Assembly: GCA_964035015.1 (NCBI GenBank)
Contig: OZ036013.1
Span: 6,280,501 to 6,344,500, forward strand
Origin: Corallium rubrum
Lineage: Eukaryota; Cnidaria; Anthozoa; Scleralcyonacea; Coralliidae
Direction of reading: 5' to 3'
Length of the DNA: 64,000 bases
How positions within the stretch are numbered: position 1 is the first letter of the stretch; every line of letters begins with the position of its first letter. Shown in pieces: positions 24,011 to 37,300 of the stretch. The notes under the pieces are model-generated. The model worked only from the letters and a program-made list of their open reading frames with translations, had not been told where the DNA came from and did not search any database. The position numbers and the translations under genes were made by a program.

Positions 24011-24484
24011 AGCTATTTTCAAAAAATTGAAGCTAAATACTGTTATACGTTAGGCATGTGTTTCCTGAGCAGTAGTGTTTGAACAATAATATTCATAATT
24101 TAATACATGGAATTGGATCATATTGATGAATTTTGCATACAACAGTATATACTGTAGAACTTAGCCTGATGTAGTGGTCTGAGTGCAAGCAAATAGTAAC
24201 TGAGACAAACAAGCACAAGATTAAGACTTTATTTCAGAATGAAAATAAAAGCTCTGTAGAAACATCCATTACTATAAAAAACACAAAAGACAAAAAATTA
24301 GATATTTCATGAAAAATGTATGAAAATCAGTCCTGAAAAAGAAAGCACCATCAACAAACAATCATGCTAGTATTACAACCACCAGCATAATCACCATCAA
24401 CACTTCCAAGAATCGCTGCCAGCATGACCATCAACCACTGGTAATAACCATAACCACTATCAAGCATGTGCTGTTAGCACACTA

Positions 24485-24715
24485 GCAATATTTTGGATTT
24501 CTAGATTCTCTGAAACACTATTTCCTGCATTTTGAGGCAAGTATTTTATATATAACACATTACTAGTCTACTCACTTGGCCTTAAAGCAACTATACCCCC
24601 CCCCCTACAAGTTTCTCCACAGATTTAAACTTCTCACAATAACAGTTTTGGAGACCATTGGGGGGGGGGTTGACCTTTGCCTCCCCTTGGCTATGCCACA
24701 GCCAATATCAAACTG
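24485..24715. mobile_element. G-rich-ended element fragment, member 4
   Basis: It contains TCTGAAACACTATTTCCTGC, related to the internal segment of the elements at 4531 and 20622, then inverted poly-C and poly-G runs and GGCTATGCC. The left terminus is missing or unrecognisable. Confidence 0.4.
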
Positions 24716-25076
24716 GGATGGGTGGGTGACCTGGGAATGATCCCATTGTCAAACTAGGGAGTCATGTATGTAGAGTTTTGTGAGAGTTTTTTGCCAGGTT
24801 TTCCTCCCTCTATAAAATAAACGCCTAGATATTCTTAGCTGTGATCCATGGTCTGACATGTGCTGCATGGGAGCTGCCTGGAGCACCTTTGATATGTATG
24901 CCTAATTCGACTCAGCCACATTGATCCTTTGCAAGTAAGGGTGATCATCATTAGCCCAGTCCTTTCCTTTAACTATCATTGCCAGCATCACCACAACTAC
25001 CAATGACCAACACAAGAACCATTGCAACTACCACCATAATCACCACAGTAACAATCAGCACCATCACCACTTTATT

Positions 25077-26962
<1,886 letters not shown>

Positions 26963-27182
26963 TTTCGATCAACAGCCAGAGAGAGTTCTCAAGAAGAAAG
27001 AGCGGGAGATTGGTGTCGAGTTGGAAGGGATAAAGAGGGATACATGGTGGGGTTAGGGAGATACTTTAATACCTTAGTTAGGGGACACGAGGGGTTATAT
27101 AGGGATAGTAAAGAAAAATTTCGTAATCGCCGCCATTTTGGATTTTAAGTTTTGTGTTTTAACTTTTAAACTGCTCTTTGAC
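26963..27182. promoter_or_regulatory. Bidirectional promoter between RPS24 and STEEP1
   Basis: The two start codons lie 220 bp apart and point away from each other. On the RPS24 side the pyrimidine-rich CTCTTTCTTCTTG is a plausible 5'TOP start. On the STEEP1 side GCCGCCATTTTGG (27131-27143) matches the YY1 consensus often found at promoters of housekeeping genes. No TATA box is seen. Bidirectional activity is inferred from layout only. Confidence 0.7.
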
Positions 27183-29760
27183 ATGCCTAAAGTTGTTTCA
27201 AAGAGCTTCGTTGTTTCGGATACCAGAGACAAGGAGGAGTACAACGAAGTTGGAACGACTTTGTTTGTATATTACTGTCTTTGTGGCCAACTAGCCTTGA
27301 TTCTTGACACAATTATCGAGAAACTGCCGTTGCGGAGGGTTGACCATGCTCGAGTTATCGACGCCAAAGCTCATGCGTTTAAGCTGAGTTCTGTCGAAGG
27401 AGATGAGGTGTTTTTGAAGCGCGAGAAAGGCGTTGAGAGACAGTTTCGACAGAAATGCAAGCATTGTGGCTTATGGATTTTTTACAACCACGTGAAAAAG
27501 GATAGCAAAGTAACTTTCATAGTGGATGGTGCTCTTGTTTTGCAGAAAGATTCAGGTGAGTCAACTTTTGACTTTATTAATATCTTATTTGCAACCTTTT
27601 ACTGTTTAGTTTTAACTGTAGTCAGAGTCTCAGGGGCACTGTAGTTGTTTGTTTGTTTGTTTGTTTGTTTGTTTGTTTGTTTGTTTGTTTGTTTGTTTGT
27701 TTGTTTGTTTGTTTGTTTATTTGTGTATTTATTAGTAATCTCACTAAACGTTCTGATTGGTCACCGCGGCTCTCCTAATCAGGTCACAGCTATGACCTAT
27801 GACATGTCCGATACAATAATAGCCTTAATAATCAACAAAACAAATAAAAACAACAAACCTGTTCAATTCGCAACACCTTACCTTGAAGGTTTATCAGCTC
27901 TTAACATGATGTAGTTTTAGCTAACTTAATAGGTGCTTTAGAAGTAATTTACAGCATTCATGTCCATTCTGTATTGGGATACAAGTACTCGGCTTTGCCT
28001 CGTGTCTGTATACCCCAATACACAATGGCCACTCATTCTGTAAATAGTACATATCAGATTAAGTTTTTTTGAAAAATAAAAATTTTTTTGGAAATTCTAG
28101 TAATCCTGGGTTTTTGCAATTAATGATGTCATAATTTGTCGCCATGACAACATAAGTGTAACACATACTTGAACAAGGCATACCATCCACCTGTAAAAGT
28201 TTCGTCGGAATACACCAAATGGTTCAGGAGATATTGACCGCAGGCACTTTCCACCCCCCCCCCCCCACCCACCCCCAGTCCCAGAAGTAAAAAAAAGACC
28301 AGTCTGGATAGGGTTAAAATTAGAGCCCTCTAAATTTGTCGTATTTTCTAAAGAACTTTAATAGTGCGTTTTGGATGTCTTTTAAGAATAAAGTACATTC
28401 ATTGAGAAATGAGACCACCAAATACCTTAATGTTTGATTCTATCCTTCTTTATTACCAGTACATTATGTTCTCCAGGAGGAACTGTTATTTCTTGTATCA
28501 AATTGCCTTCGATCAAAACCTGTGCAGTAGAGATCACTACTGTTTATCCATGAATGCACGTAAGACTTCTTGGTCTTTAGGCTGCAGTTTGTACTGCCTC
28601 CCAGTGACTGTTGTTGGAACACCAATGTTACAAATAATGTTCTCATCTGGAAGCCAACAAGTATCATCTTTCACTGGCCAGAAATATGATCTTGCGATGC
28701 ACTTTGGGTGCATAAACCTTATTTTTGCATCTCTTTGATCATTGTCAACTTCTTCAATCAAACCAATCAATTTTTCATCATCATACAAGCATACAACAAA
28801 AGAGTTCACTGAAAGTACAATTGGTTCACTGGCAGGGGTAGATAAAAAAGTAAATTGTAGTGCATAGTTTTGATCCATTGATATCCTTTTTGTACCAATG
28901 CAAGAAGCAGAAAGCGGAACAAAGTGATGGAAGCTGCGTGTTCCTGGTACAGTTTTGGCATTTGTGTAACGTGGCTCTAAAGTCGTTCTTGTAATTCCAT
29001 ATCTGCCTGTGAAATGAAAATGAACTCAATGCCTTTGATTTCTTCTTTGCAGAATGTAAACACTGCTTGTGCTGAAAGTAATTGCTTGTCATATGGTCTT
29101 TGCAAACTTGCTCTTGCTGCAAGTCTTTTGACTGTGCCACCCACACCATCGCACTTTTTACCTACATGTATCCATGAAAATTGCTCACTATTCATTCGTA
29201 TCCCCCATTTTTAAATATGTACTATTAATAAGAAGGATAGAATCAAACATTAAGGTATTTGGTGGTCTCATTTCTCAATGAATGTACTTTATTCTTAAGA
29301 GAGATCCAAAACGCACTATTAAAGTTCTTTAGAAAATACGACAAATTTAGAGGGCTCTAATTTTAAAAGCAGGCAACTAACCATCGCCAAATTGTGCCTG
29401 AAAGTAGAATAGCATGTGGATATGATGTGGCAAAAAAAATCACTGTTGCGTCTGTATGGCTTCCATAAAAAAATTTCCAATAAAGATGATGTATATTTTG
29501 TGTCTTCGGAAACACATAATTAGACTTTTTGCTGTGCCATAACAAATTACTGGTTGCAGATACAAAGATGAAAGTGCAATTTTTGAAATATCCACATACA
29601 AATACATCCTTGTGCAAATTTTGATGGATATACCATGTACGGGTATGAAGTTACAAGTCAAAATGTAAAATGCGGTAGTGGTGAATTTGGCACTGGCCAC
29701 ACCCACTTTTTTACATTTCGGGCCATATTTCGAATTCCGATATCTCAAAAACTATTGCAG

Positions 29761-29801
<41 letters not shown>

Positions 29802-30062
29802 ATACTTGTGCCTTTATCAGGGTGATAACAGCGGGACATAAAAACGATATGTCCCGCTGTACCGTATCTCTACCGTCATATATCCCGCTGTCCTGTGTTG
29901 GGAGCCCTAAAACATGATACAGGCATAAGTATGTGATAAATAGGTTATCACATTCGTGACTCGGTATATCAGTTTTATCGCTTTCAGGATGATATTGTAA
30001 TTGTCCCTCGTTCACTGCACTCACTCGTGACAATAACAATATCATCCCTCCTGTGATAACCT

Positions 30063-30117
<55 letters not shown>

Positions 30118-31511
30118 CTAATTAAGTCTACATTTAATACTGAATATTTTAGATTACTGCATAATAATAAGATAATACATATAAATATAATTAATACTGT
30201 TAACAGATAATTAATAATACTACACAAAAAAATGTACCTACCCACACACTCCAAGAGCAAACGTGCAGCAAACATGATGTGTGAAAAAACAAAAAATATT
30301 TATAGCTAATATATCATACATGAGAGGCTGTTTATTAATATATAATTTGAAAACACAGAGAAATGTGTTGAAAAGTGAGCTATAGTGTGGTATTGTTTCT
30401 CAGACAGTACATATTTCAAGAGAAAGTTAAGGTAAAAGTTGTGTTATGGACGTTTTTAACGTTTGTTATGAACCGTTATTAACAACATTACAGTCACTGA
30501 TTCCCATTGTTTGTTTGTTTTCCTTGGAACCAAGCAGTCAATCAAATGTTCTAAGGATTTGGGGTGAAGAAAAATTCGAGTGTAGAATATATACATTTTA
30601 AGACCAACCGGGACCAGTTGCGAAAAATGTAGTCTGCGATAGCAGACTGATCTCGGCCGCTCCCTGAGATCAGTCTGCTATCGCAGACTACCATTTTGAC
30701 AATGTTTATGTAATTTTCGGCGTGATCACAAAAGAAAACATTTCAACCAATCAGATTGCGCCCCACGGTTTACTGTGGGTGGCTGTACGGCATTAGTGTT
30801 AATTGATCGCAGACTGTTTCTCTGCCGCTTCCGGGGGGGGGGAGGGAGCGGCCGAGATCAGTTTGCTATCGCAGACTACGAAAAATGCAACTACACAGGC
30901 CTTCCGGCAGGAATTGAACCCACGACCTTGCGATTCTAGTGCAATGCTCTGACCACTGAGCCACGGAGGGCGTTGCCGAGAGCTTGATCGCGAGTTCTGT
31001 ATATAATAAGGTGGTAATGCCATGAGAGAATTGGGTATATTACAAGTAATATTGGGCATTTCACTCAATTACATAGCATGTTCTAAGGATTTTGGGTGAA
31101 GGAAAATTCGAGTGTAGAATATATACATTTAAATGCATGGTTAAAACGAACTCTGCGAACTGCAAACGTCCAAACGAACTGCCAAATATTTTGATGAAAA
31201 GTATTATGTTTCAAATGACTGTAATAACCGTTTCAGATGAAAAGAACTCTATGAAACCGAAGAAGGCTAAGAAAGTGATGATGACAAAACGCACCAAGGA
31301 ATTCGGAAAATTCAGCTCGGTTACTGTGTCCACCGTAGATGAGGAAGAGGAAGAGATTGAGCAGCAAGAAGTGGAAACATCTTATGCACACAATGCTCGC
31401 ATTATTGAGAAACAATTGGAAAGGAAAACAACCGCGCAAAAACGTGCATCTGACAACAGTTCTGAAATGGATCGAGCCAAAAAACCTAAAGGGACTTTAA
31501 TTGATCGCTGA
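27183..31511 (+). CDS. STEEP1: STING ER exit protein homologue (STEEP1/CXorf56), two exons
   Basis: Exons 27183-27555 and 31237-31511 join in phase 1 (TCAG|GTGAGT; TTTCAG acceptor) to give 215 aa, against about 222 in human. STEEP1 promotes exit of STING from the endoplasmic reticulum in vertebrates. The N-terminal half has [45 protein letters not shown] and VTFIVDGA. The second exon has [35 protein letters not shown] and the terminal KGTLID. Two CxxC/CxC pairs (CLCG; CKHCG) suggest metal binding. An in-frame ATG at 27138 would add 15 residues, but 27183 gives the conserved MPKVVS start. The 3.7 kb intron holds a TTTG microsatellite, an antisense transposon remnant, a SINE-like unit and a MITE. 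The frame is intact. Confidence 0.95.
27644..27720. repeat. (TTTG)n microsatellite in STEEP1 intron
   Basis: About 19 uninterrupted GTTT units, some 90 bp downstream of the exon 1 donor. The Cys/Leu/Phe/Val open frame is an artefact. Confidence 0.95.
28313..29366 (-). mobile_element. Transposon remnant with ~135-bp inverted ends in the STEEP1 intron
   Basis: The left end TTAAAATTAGAGCCCTCTAA and its inverse at the right run inward for about 135 bp, including AGTGCGTTTTGGAT and GGTGGTCTCATTTCTCAATG. Between them the - strand encodes a broken protein (next entry). The element is antisense to STEEP1. I cannot name the superfamily with confidence. Confidence 0.75.
28537..29195 (-). pseudogene. 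Frameshifted TE-associated protein fragment
   Basis: Read on the - strand from 29195, the frame gives [20 protein letters not shown], then changes frame after MELQERL (near 28980) and continues [48 protein letters not shown] and [11 protein letters not shown] to a stop at 28537. I recall this string of motifs (CDG.GG..KR; K.V.GTRS.H; V.YD...G.I; MHP; W..W.P) from the C-terminal part of uncharacterised, transposon-linked proteins in fish and cnidarians. The frameshift and the absence of the N-terminal half indicate a dead copy, unless a tiny intron removes the shift. Confidence 0.7.
29760..30112. repeat. (AT)n tracts flanking a hairpin MITE
   Basis: (AT)n runs at 29763-29799 and 30064-30112 bracket 29940-30062, where ATAGGTTATCACA and TGTGATAACCTAT are the ends of an inverted repeat with inner ATATCATCC-type arms. 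A tract at 29825-29900 repeats CGGGACAT / ATGTCCCGCTGT motifs. All lie in the STEEP1 intron. Confidence 0.65.
30630..30878. mobile_element. TAGTCTGC hairpin MITE with perfect 9-bp target duplication
   Basis: TAGTCTGCGATAGCAGACTG at the left and the inverted CAGTTTGCTATCGCAGACTA at the right, continuing inward to GATCTCGGCCGCTCCCT. CGAAAAATG is repeated exactly at 30621-30629 and 30879-30887. The arms are themselves partly self-complementary (a short hairpin at the left end). It belongs with the TAGYCT MITEs and is inserted in a SINE-like unit. Confidence 0.88.
30898..30971 (-). repeat. tRNA-like head of a SINE
   Basis: On the - strand GCCCTCCGTGGCTCAGTGG starts a tRNA-like fold: an A-box (TGGCTCAGTGG), an imperfect anticodon stem, a B-box (GGTTCAATTCC) and a 3' GGAAGGC that pairs with the 5' GCCCTCC except at one position. 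The body continues past the MITE to about 30602. The defective anticodon stem and the attached tail argue for a tRNA-derived SINE rather than a working tRNA gene. Confidence 0.6.
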
Positions 31512-32047
31512 AAAAAACTTCAACATATATTGTGAGTAAATCAGTAATGTAAATTGAGTTTGATCAATGTCCAGAGCCCAGAAATCATTCAACTCTCTTG
31601 ACTTTTGCAATTATTCATTGCATTTCAATTTTTGACATGGATTGACTTTGGATTGACTTCACTTTATTAAGATACTTTGAATTAACTTCAAGATAAATCG
31701 CAGATCTTCAAGATACTCAGAGTTGACTTAAAGATATTGTGATTTGACTTCAAAATACTGTGACTTGACTTCAAGACACTGTGACTTGACTTTAGGATAT
31801 TCTGACTTGACTTCAAGATGCTCTCACTTTCAAGCAGCCCCTCCCCCCCCCCCCCCCGATTTCAGTCGGCACCAACCAGCGGTCAGTACTAGTACTTACG
31901 AGTGACGATTATGAGGCAGTCGGCAAAATTGAGCGTACAACCCACCCACCCCCTGCAAAATTTTCTGAGGACGATCCTGACTTCAAGATACTCCGACTTG
32001 ACTTCAAGACACTGTGAGTTGACTTCAGGATATTCTGACTTAACTTA

Positions 32048-33071
32048 CAGAGGATTTCACATAACTTTTGGCGAAGGCGTTCCAAAGTTTGTTCGTTATT
32101 TCCGAAGTTAGCCACGAACTTGGTAGCCTGCGTGCAGACTTCAAATTCATTACATAGCAGCCAATCAGGTTGCAAACTTCGTTTACGAAGTTGCGAGATT
32201 GAGTAGTTCAAATCATCAGATCAATTTGATCCGAGGTCAGCAATTTCAACTGAAGTGTACTAGTAAATTGTTTTGCTGTGAAAGTGTCAACTATTAAATT
32301 ATACTTTTTCTCACCAGGTTATCTTTGAATGTTAATACCCATGTCAACAATCCTTCCATATTTGCTCTACGTCCAACAGGGAACTTCGAAATAATGAAAC
32401 AACGAACTTCGCAAGTTTGCAACTTTGTTTCGAAGTTCACAACCTGATTGGCTAATTATTTGCCAAGTTCGTGGCCAATTTCGGAAATAATTATCAATTA
32501 TTGGACGAGTCGGAGCAAAATATCATGATTTGTCAGTGGCGAGCTACTAGTTATTTGCCTCTGCCTTCGGCATCGGCAAATAACTAGTAGCTCGCCACTG
32601 ACAAATCATGATATTTTGCGATAGACAAGTTCAATAATTGATTTATCATTCATAAAATAGTTTAAAATTTGAATGCCTGAAGTAAGAGATCGCCACTCTT
32701 CTCTCTGTCTTTGGCATACTAAAATCTTCGTAAAACTTACTTTTTGTTGGCACGAGTCTTGCTTTTTATCTCACTAAAACTTCCTTTTCACTGTTTCTTT
32801 TCTGAAGTAAATTGTCGTTAAGGATGCTTCCAAATACGCTCGATTATTTCCTCGGATAGCTGAAGAACTAGCCGCCATGTTTACGAAAATTGTTTGCCGT
32901 CAGCAGCGTTATCGCTAGTCCGCATGCTCATAAAATTATTTGCAGCAGAAAATTATTTGCACTCAGTTATTTGCAGGTACATTAACCAATCAGAATGCGG
33001 GATAGAAACGAAATGAATGATAACGAACAAACTTTGGAACGCCTTCGTCAAAAGTTATGTGAAATCCTCTG
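32048..33071. mobile_element. TA-flanked foldback element, member 1, hosting a nested element
   Basis: The ends CAGAGGATTTCACATAACTT and its inverse are flanked by TA (32046-32047, 33072-33073). Inverted similarity continues through GCGTTCCAAAGTTTG and GCCACGAACTTGG. The right arm is split by the element at 32491-33023. The ends resemble those of 35303-35555 (CAGTTGATTTCACATTACTT). No coding potential. Confidence 0.8.
32491..33023. mobile_element. TTATCA..TGATAA repeat element, copy B (nested)
   Basis: This copy interrupts the right arm of the previous element. The uninterrupted left arm reads the inverse of GGAAATAACGAAC, while the right arm reads GGAAATAA, the insert, then CGAAC. The insert is therefore bounded exactly, with TAA shared at the junctions. 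It is nearly identical to 6551-7007 but also contains a perfect 65-bp palindrome (32539-32605, TCAGTGGCGAGCTACTAG) absent from copy A. Confidence 0.8.
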
Positions 33072-33428
33072 TAAAGACACTCTGACTTAACTCACTTTGA
33101 CATAATAATTCAAAGATATTCACTTTAAGATACTTTAACGTGACTTCATAGTTAGAATTCGGAGTTTTCCTAAATATTAACAAGTTACAACAGTTTGTAT
33201 AACAAAAATAAGAAAATTTTAATTTAAGTGCTCTTATAAATAGATATTTCGTATAACTAACTTATTAAGATATTTCCAGATGTGATTTGTGCATTTTTTT
33301 AAAAAAGATACATTTTAGTGACTAGATGTGTCATGATTGTGCAAATTATATACCTATGTTTTTGCTGTTTATTTATTTATTTAAATATTTCCACATGTTA
33401 TTCATGCCGTTTTAGAACATGCAGTTTA

Positions 33429-34240
33429 GGCGTAACAAAAGGAAAGTTGTGTTTTCGGTAACAAGCTAAAATATCTCAAGAACGAAGCAAAGTAACGAAA
33501 AACTGAAAAATATGTTACTTTATAATTTCAAGTGTTCTTTCAAATAAAACAAACTAAATGTTCGCTTGGCATAGGCAAGTAAGATTTACAGGGTCGTTTC
33601 GATTAAGCGCTCTCAATTCGTCAGAATTTATGCGAGATAAATGTCCAGCAAAATGGTGCCAGTGTTTTTGTATTTATTGCCTGGTTTCGATGTTATGACT
33701 TATTTTCTCCAAATGCATGTTGGTCGAAAAACAGCATTTTCAACTTTGGTCGTCAATAAAATAGCAAAACTCGACATATCAAAAAAACGCTGACACCGTT
33801 TTGATGGAAATTTATCTCGGAATTAAACTGCAAAAAAAGATTTTGAACAAAGTATAACGCTTTTTACTTTAGTCGCCCCAAGTGAAGCCCTATGGCTTTA
33901 ATTAAAAAAATTCACAACCATTATTGGTTTGTGTTTATCGCAAAACCAAAGACAACATTGTATTCTACAAATTAATAGCTTTCTAACGATATCTATTTTA
34001 TTTTTGTGGCATAAATTCTGACGAATTGTGATAGCGCTTTACCGAAATGACCCTGCAAACCTTAACGAAGACCTTAATGCGAGTTTGTCAAACTAGATAC
34101 ATACAGTGAGAAGGAACTTTGTATTTAATTCAAATTAAGTCTATTTTGAAATTTAAATCTGAAAAAATATGAAAACCAAAATTCAGGGAAAAATTCAGGT
34201 CAGTCGGGTTACCGGAAACACAATATTTTTTTGTTTCGCC
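33429..34240. mobile_element. Nested inverted-repeat elements
   Basis: The outer ends GGCGTAACAAAAGGAAAG..TTTTCGGTAAC (33429) and the inverse of GGCGAAACAAAAAAATATTG (ending 34240) enclose a second palindrome at 33589-34055 with ends CAGGGTCGTTTCG and CGAAATGACCCTG and inner ATTCGTCAGAATTTATGC. Neither has a recognisable frame. Confidence 0.65.
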
Positions 34241-34322
34241 TTCAGAACAACCATTTTAAAATACTAAGCATGCTTTTTCTAAACGTGCGTTGATTAGTGT
34301 ATGTCATTATATGCCTACAGCA

Positions 34323-37300
34323 TTACATCATGAGATGCATAACATTTAAGTCGAAAGCAATTTGCTTTCTCATTTCGGAGTATAGAACCGAATTCATTTC
34401 TGCAATTGTCCGTCCTTCAACCAGACCCAAGGCAACCTAAAAATGTTTTTAAAGTTATATCATATATTAAACAAGTATTTTGAAGGAGCTATTTTTGCAC
34501 AATAATTCTCAAGATAGAAGTCTGTTTTATCTGCTGAATGTCGAGGCTAATTATATAGACTGAGACTTTGATAATTCGTCATGGTATCGAAGTCGAATTC
34601 AATAATTGTTTTGTTTTACATTTTCAGTGCAAAGCAACAACACTATTAGAATGTTAGTAGAGCTGCTCCCAATTAATCGATTAATCGATTATTTTTTCGT
34701 TTTTTCCACAATCGATTATACTTAACAATAATCGGATCATCTATAACAACCCTGCACAGCATGATGCCGGAATGATTTAATCTTGTTTTGTTAAACAGAT
34801 AAGTAATGACTGCAGAGATCAATATAATCCTGAAAACTTGGACCAACCCACGTTTTGGTCGGACATGATCGGACATTAATTATTTCTAGAACTCAAAAGA
34901 GAAAAGTTGTACAGTACATTGTATTGTAACAACCACAACCGTATGCATAATGGTTAACACAATATCAACAGAACAACAACTCAGTCACAGTATAATATAA
35001 AATACTTATACTAATACATGACAAAAAAATATTATTCTTGGAGCTAGTAGAGAGTGCTATCCGTCGTTCTTTTTCGACTGGACATGGCCATGGCTAAACG
35101 CCACTGGTCACACGTACATAACAAGATACATGATACTTTAAACGCATTAATAAATTAATAATTATACCAGAAATAACCAGGGATATCAGGTTAGGGTGGC
35201 GTTCGGTTCGAAAGGGACGTTACGTTGTTACTATGTTAAGTACTTATTGAGAGCGCTAGAGAGGTTATCACTGTGTAATGTTATCAAATTTTATGAGTTT
35301 TACAGTTGATTTCACATTACTTTACCGCCGTGTGTTGCGAAGTTCGTTGGGAAGTTCCGAAGTTCGTCCGGAAGTTCGGAATTACGTTGCCAAGGTTGAA
35401 AAATTATCCAATCACAACGAGTTTTGATCGACAGCTCACAATTTGATTGGATAATTTTTCAACCTTGGCAACGTAATTCCGAACTTCCGAACGAACTTCG
35501 GAACTTCCCAACGAACTTCGCAACACACGGCGGTAAAGTAATGTGAAATCAACTGTAATTCATGTAAAAATATACATCAGCAAAAAGCATTGTGCGTGAT
35601 TTATGCGTGAATGCGTAAATATGCTGGTGAATGTCTAGACTGCCAGTCACAGTGTCACACCCTTCCGACGAATTATGTTCCCACGTTCTGCAATTGGTTG
35701 GCTTTGTTTGGCACAAAAATGGCTTTGTTTTCATTGGATCCTTGTATACAAAGAGAAAGGAAAGTGCCTCTCGGGGTGAGCAGACGTTTGTTGGGGGACG
35801 AAAGTGGGAAATCAAGTCTTATTTTTACGAATCCACCATTAAATTACTTGACATAAATGTAGCTAAGTAACAACTGAAATAAGATTTCTTTTTGTTAAGC
35901 AGTTATTAATATATTATTATTCATGTCTGGATCGAGACGAGTCTAAGACCTAATTGTTGTAAACATCAAAACCAGTACTAAACAAAATTAAAAACTCTGC
36001 GTTGTCGTGAAGACAGCGCATTAAATCGAGCATTCACTACATATTGATTTGCGAAAACATCTTTCTTTGCATGTGTAACAGATTAGTAAGAGATTGCGTT
36101 TTGGTTTTGCGAGAATAAGGGAGAAATTATTCAAATTAATGCGGCAAAATGGTCGGCCATAATGTCCGTGCAGAGCAATCAGTAGACGGCCATATCAGCG
36201 TTTTGCTCGGAAAATGGCCGATGGCCGACTGTTATATTGCACACTGAATGACTGATTACAAACACGCCTTAGTTAAACCAATTATTCATAAACTGATTAG
36301 CCAATAGTATCGCAGTATCATTTAGGAGTGACAAGTGTAAACTAAACATATTGTCTTGTCATGTCTCTTGTGTGAACTGTGAGAGCGCGAGAAAGTGCGC
36401 AATCTATAACCGTGATTAAACAGTGATTTAAAACGTGAATAGTGACTGAATTGTTGGGCGACAACAAGGGAGGCAATCCCCAACAAATTTAGTAAAAACT
36501 TTATAAAAGCACCCCCTTCCTTTGAATGGACAAACCACCATGGACATGTCGTATTTAATTCATGACATATTTAATCAATACGATTAATCGATTGTTGACA
36601 ACGATTAATCGATTACGAAAATGAACCGATGGGAGCAGCTCTAAATGTTAGTTCTCCTATTCCCTAACTCACAATCGGCAAACTGTATAGTCCCTTTCAG
36701 CTACTGATTAATATCGTGCAGGTTTTCATGTTATTTTATAGTAAAATACCTACTCACCAAACAGGTTATTGCCCCACAGTTATAGTTATCTTGCTGCAAA
36801 GGAAAGTTATTGGGTTCGCAGTAGTTCCAAGAAGTGCTATCCCAGCCTGTTTTCTGATCGACCCGCCAACTGAACCACACCGGAAGTTGCCAAAAAGGAG
36901 TAAAAAAATCATTAAGTACGTAACAGCGTAAGACTGGCGTACACGGACGCTCGTGGAAACACACCCCAAAAGGGCGTGCGCAAACAGAACGCACAGACGC
37001 ACCCAAAGACGCGCGCAAACACAACAGAGAAACACAAACAGGACAGGACGTAAACACACAAGCGCACGTAAACACAAACACAACAGACAGACGCGCAAAC
37101 AAAGCCGTGCGCAAACACAACAGACACGCGGATGCACATGCGCAACACTTACAATAAATAACAAACGAGCATACAAATTCACACCTGCACGGAGACAAAC
37201 TATTATCAGTAAAGAACAGTTTTGTATTTCTAGAGTTAACGTTTCTCTTACCATGAACTTGTGATGAACTCAGCCAAACCCGGGAAGGAATTACGAGTCA

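Larger units (their letters stand above)
30549..31131. repeat. 53-bp direct repeats bracketing a SINE-like unit
   Basis: The segment GTTCTAAGGATTT..GGGTGAAG, AAAATTCGAGTGTAGAATAT and ATACATTT occurs at about 30549-30600 and again at 31080-31131 with only a few differences. Between the copies lie a tRNA-like sequence and a MITE. The repeats are long for a retrotransposon target duplication, so they may mark a local tandem duplication. Confidence 0.75.
31640..33160. repeat. Degenerate ~24-bp tandem repeat (GACTTGACTTCAAGATACT), interrupted
   Basis: Variants of GACTTGACTTCAAGATACT recur at 31640-31830, 31975-32047 and 33075-33160. The array is broken by a transposon (32048-33071), so it was present before that insertion. 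A poly-C run lies near 31842-31857. Confidence 0.7.

Noticed and set aside
27138..27182. Upstream in-frame ATG as the STEEP1 start
   Set aside because: The family begins MPKVVS, which corresponds to ATG 27183; the 15 extra residues are not conserved and overlap the YY1-like promoter motif.
30898..30971. A functional tRNA gene on the - strand
   Set aside because: The anticodon stem is defective and the sequence continues into a non-tRNA tail, so it is better read as the head of a SINE.
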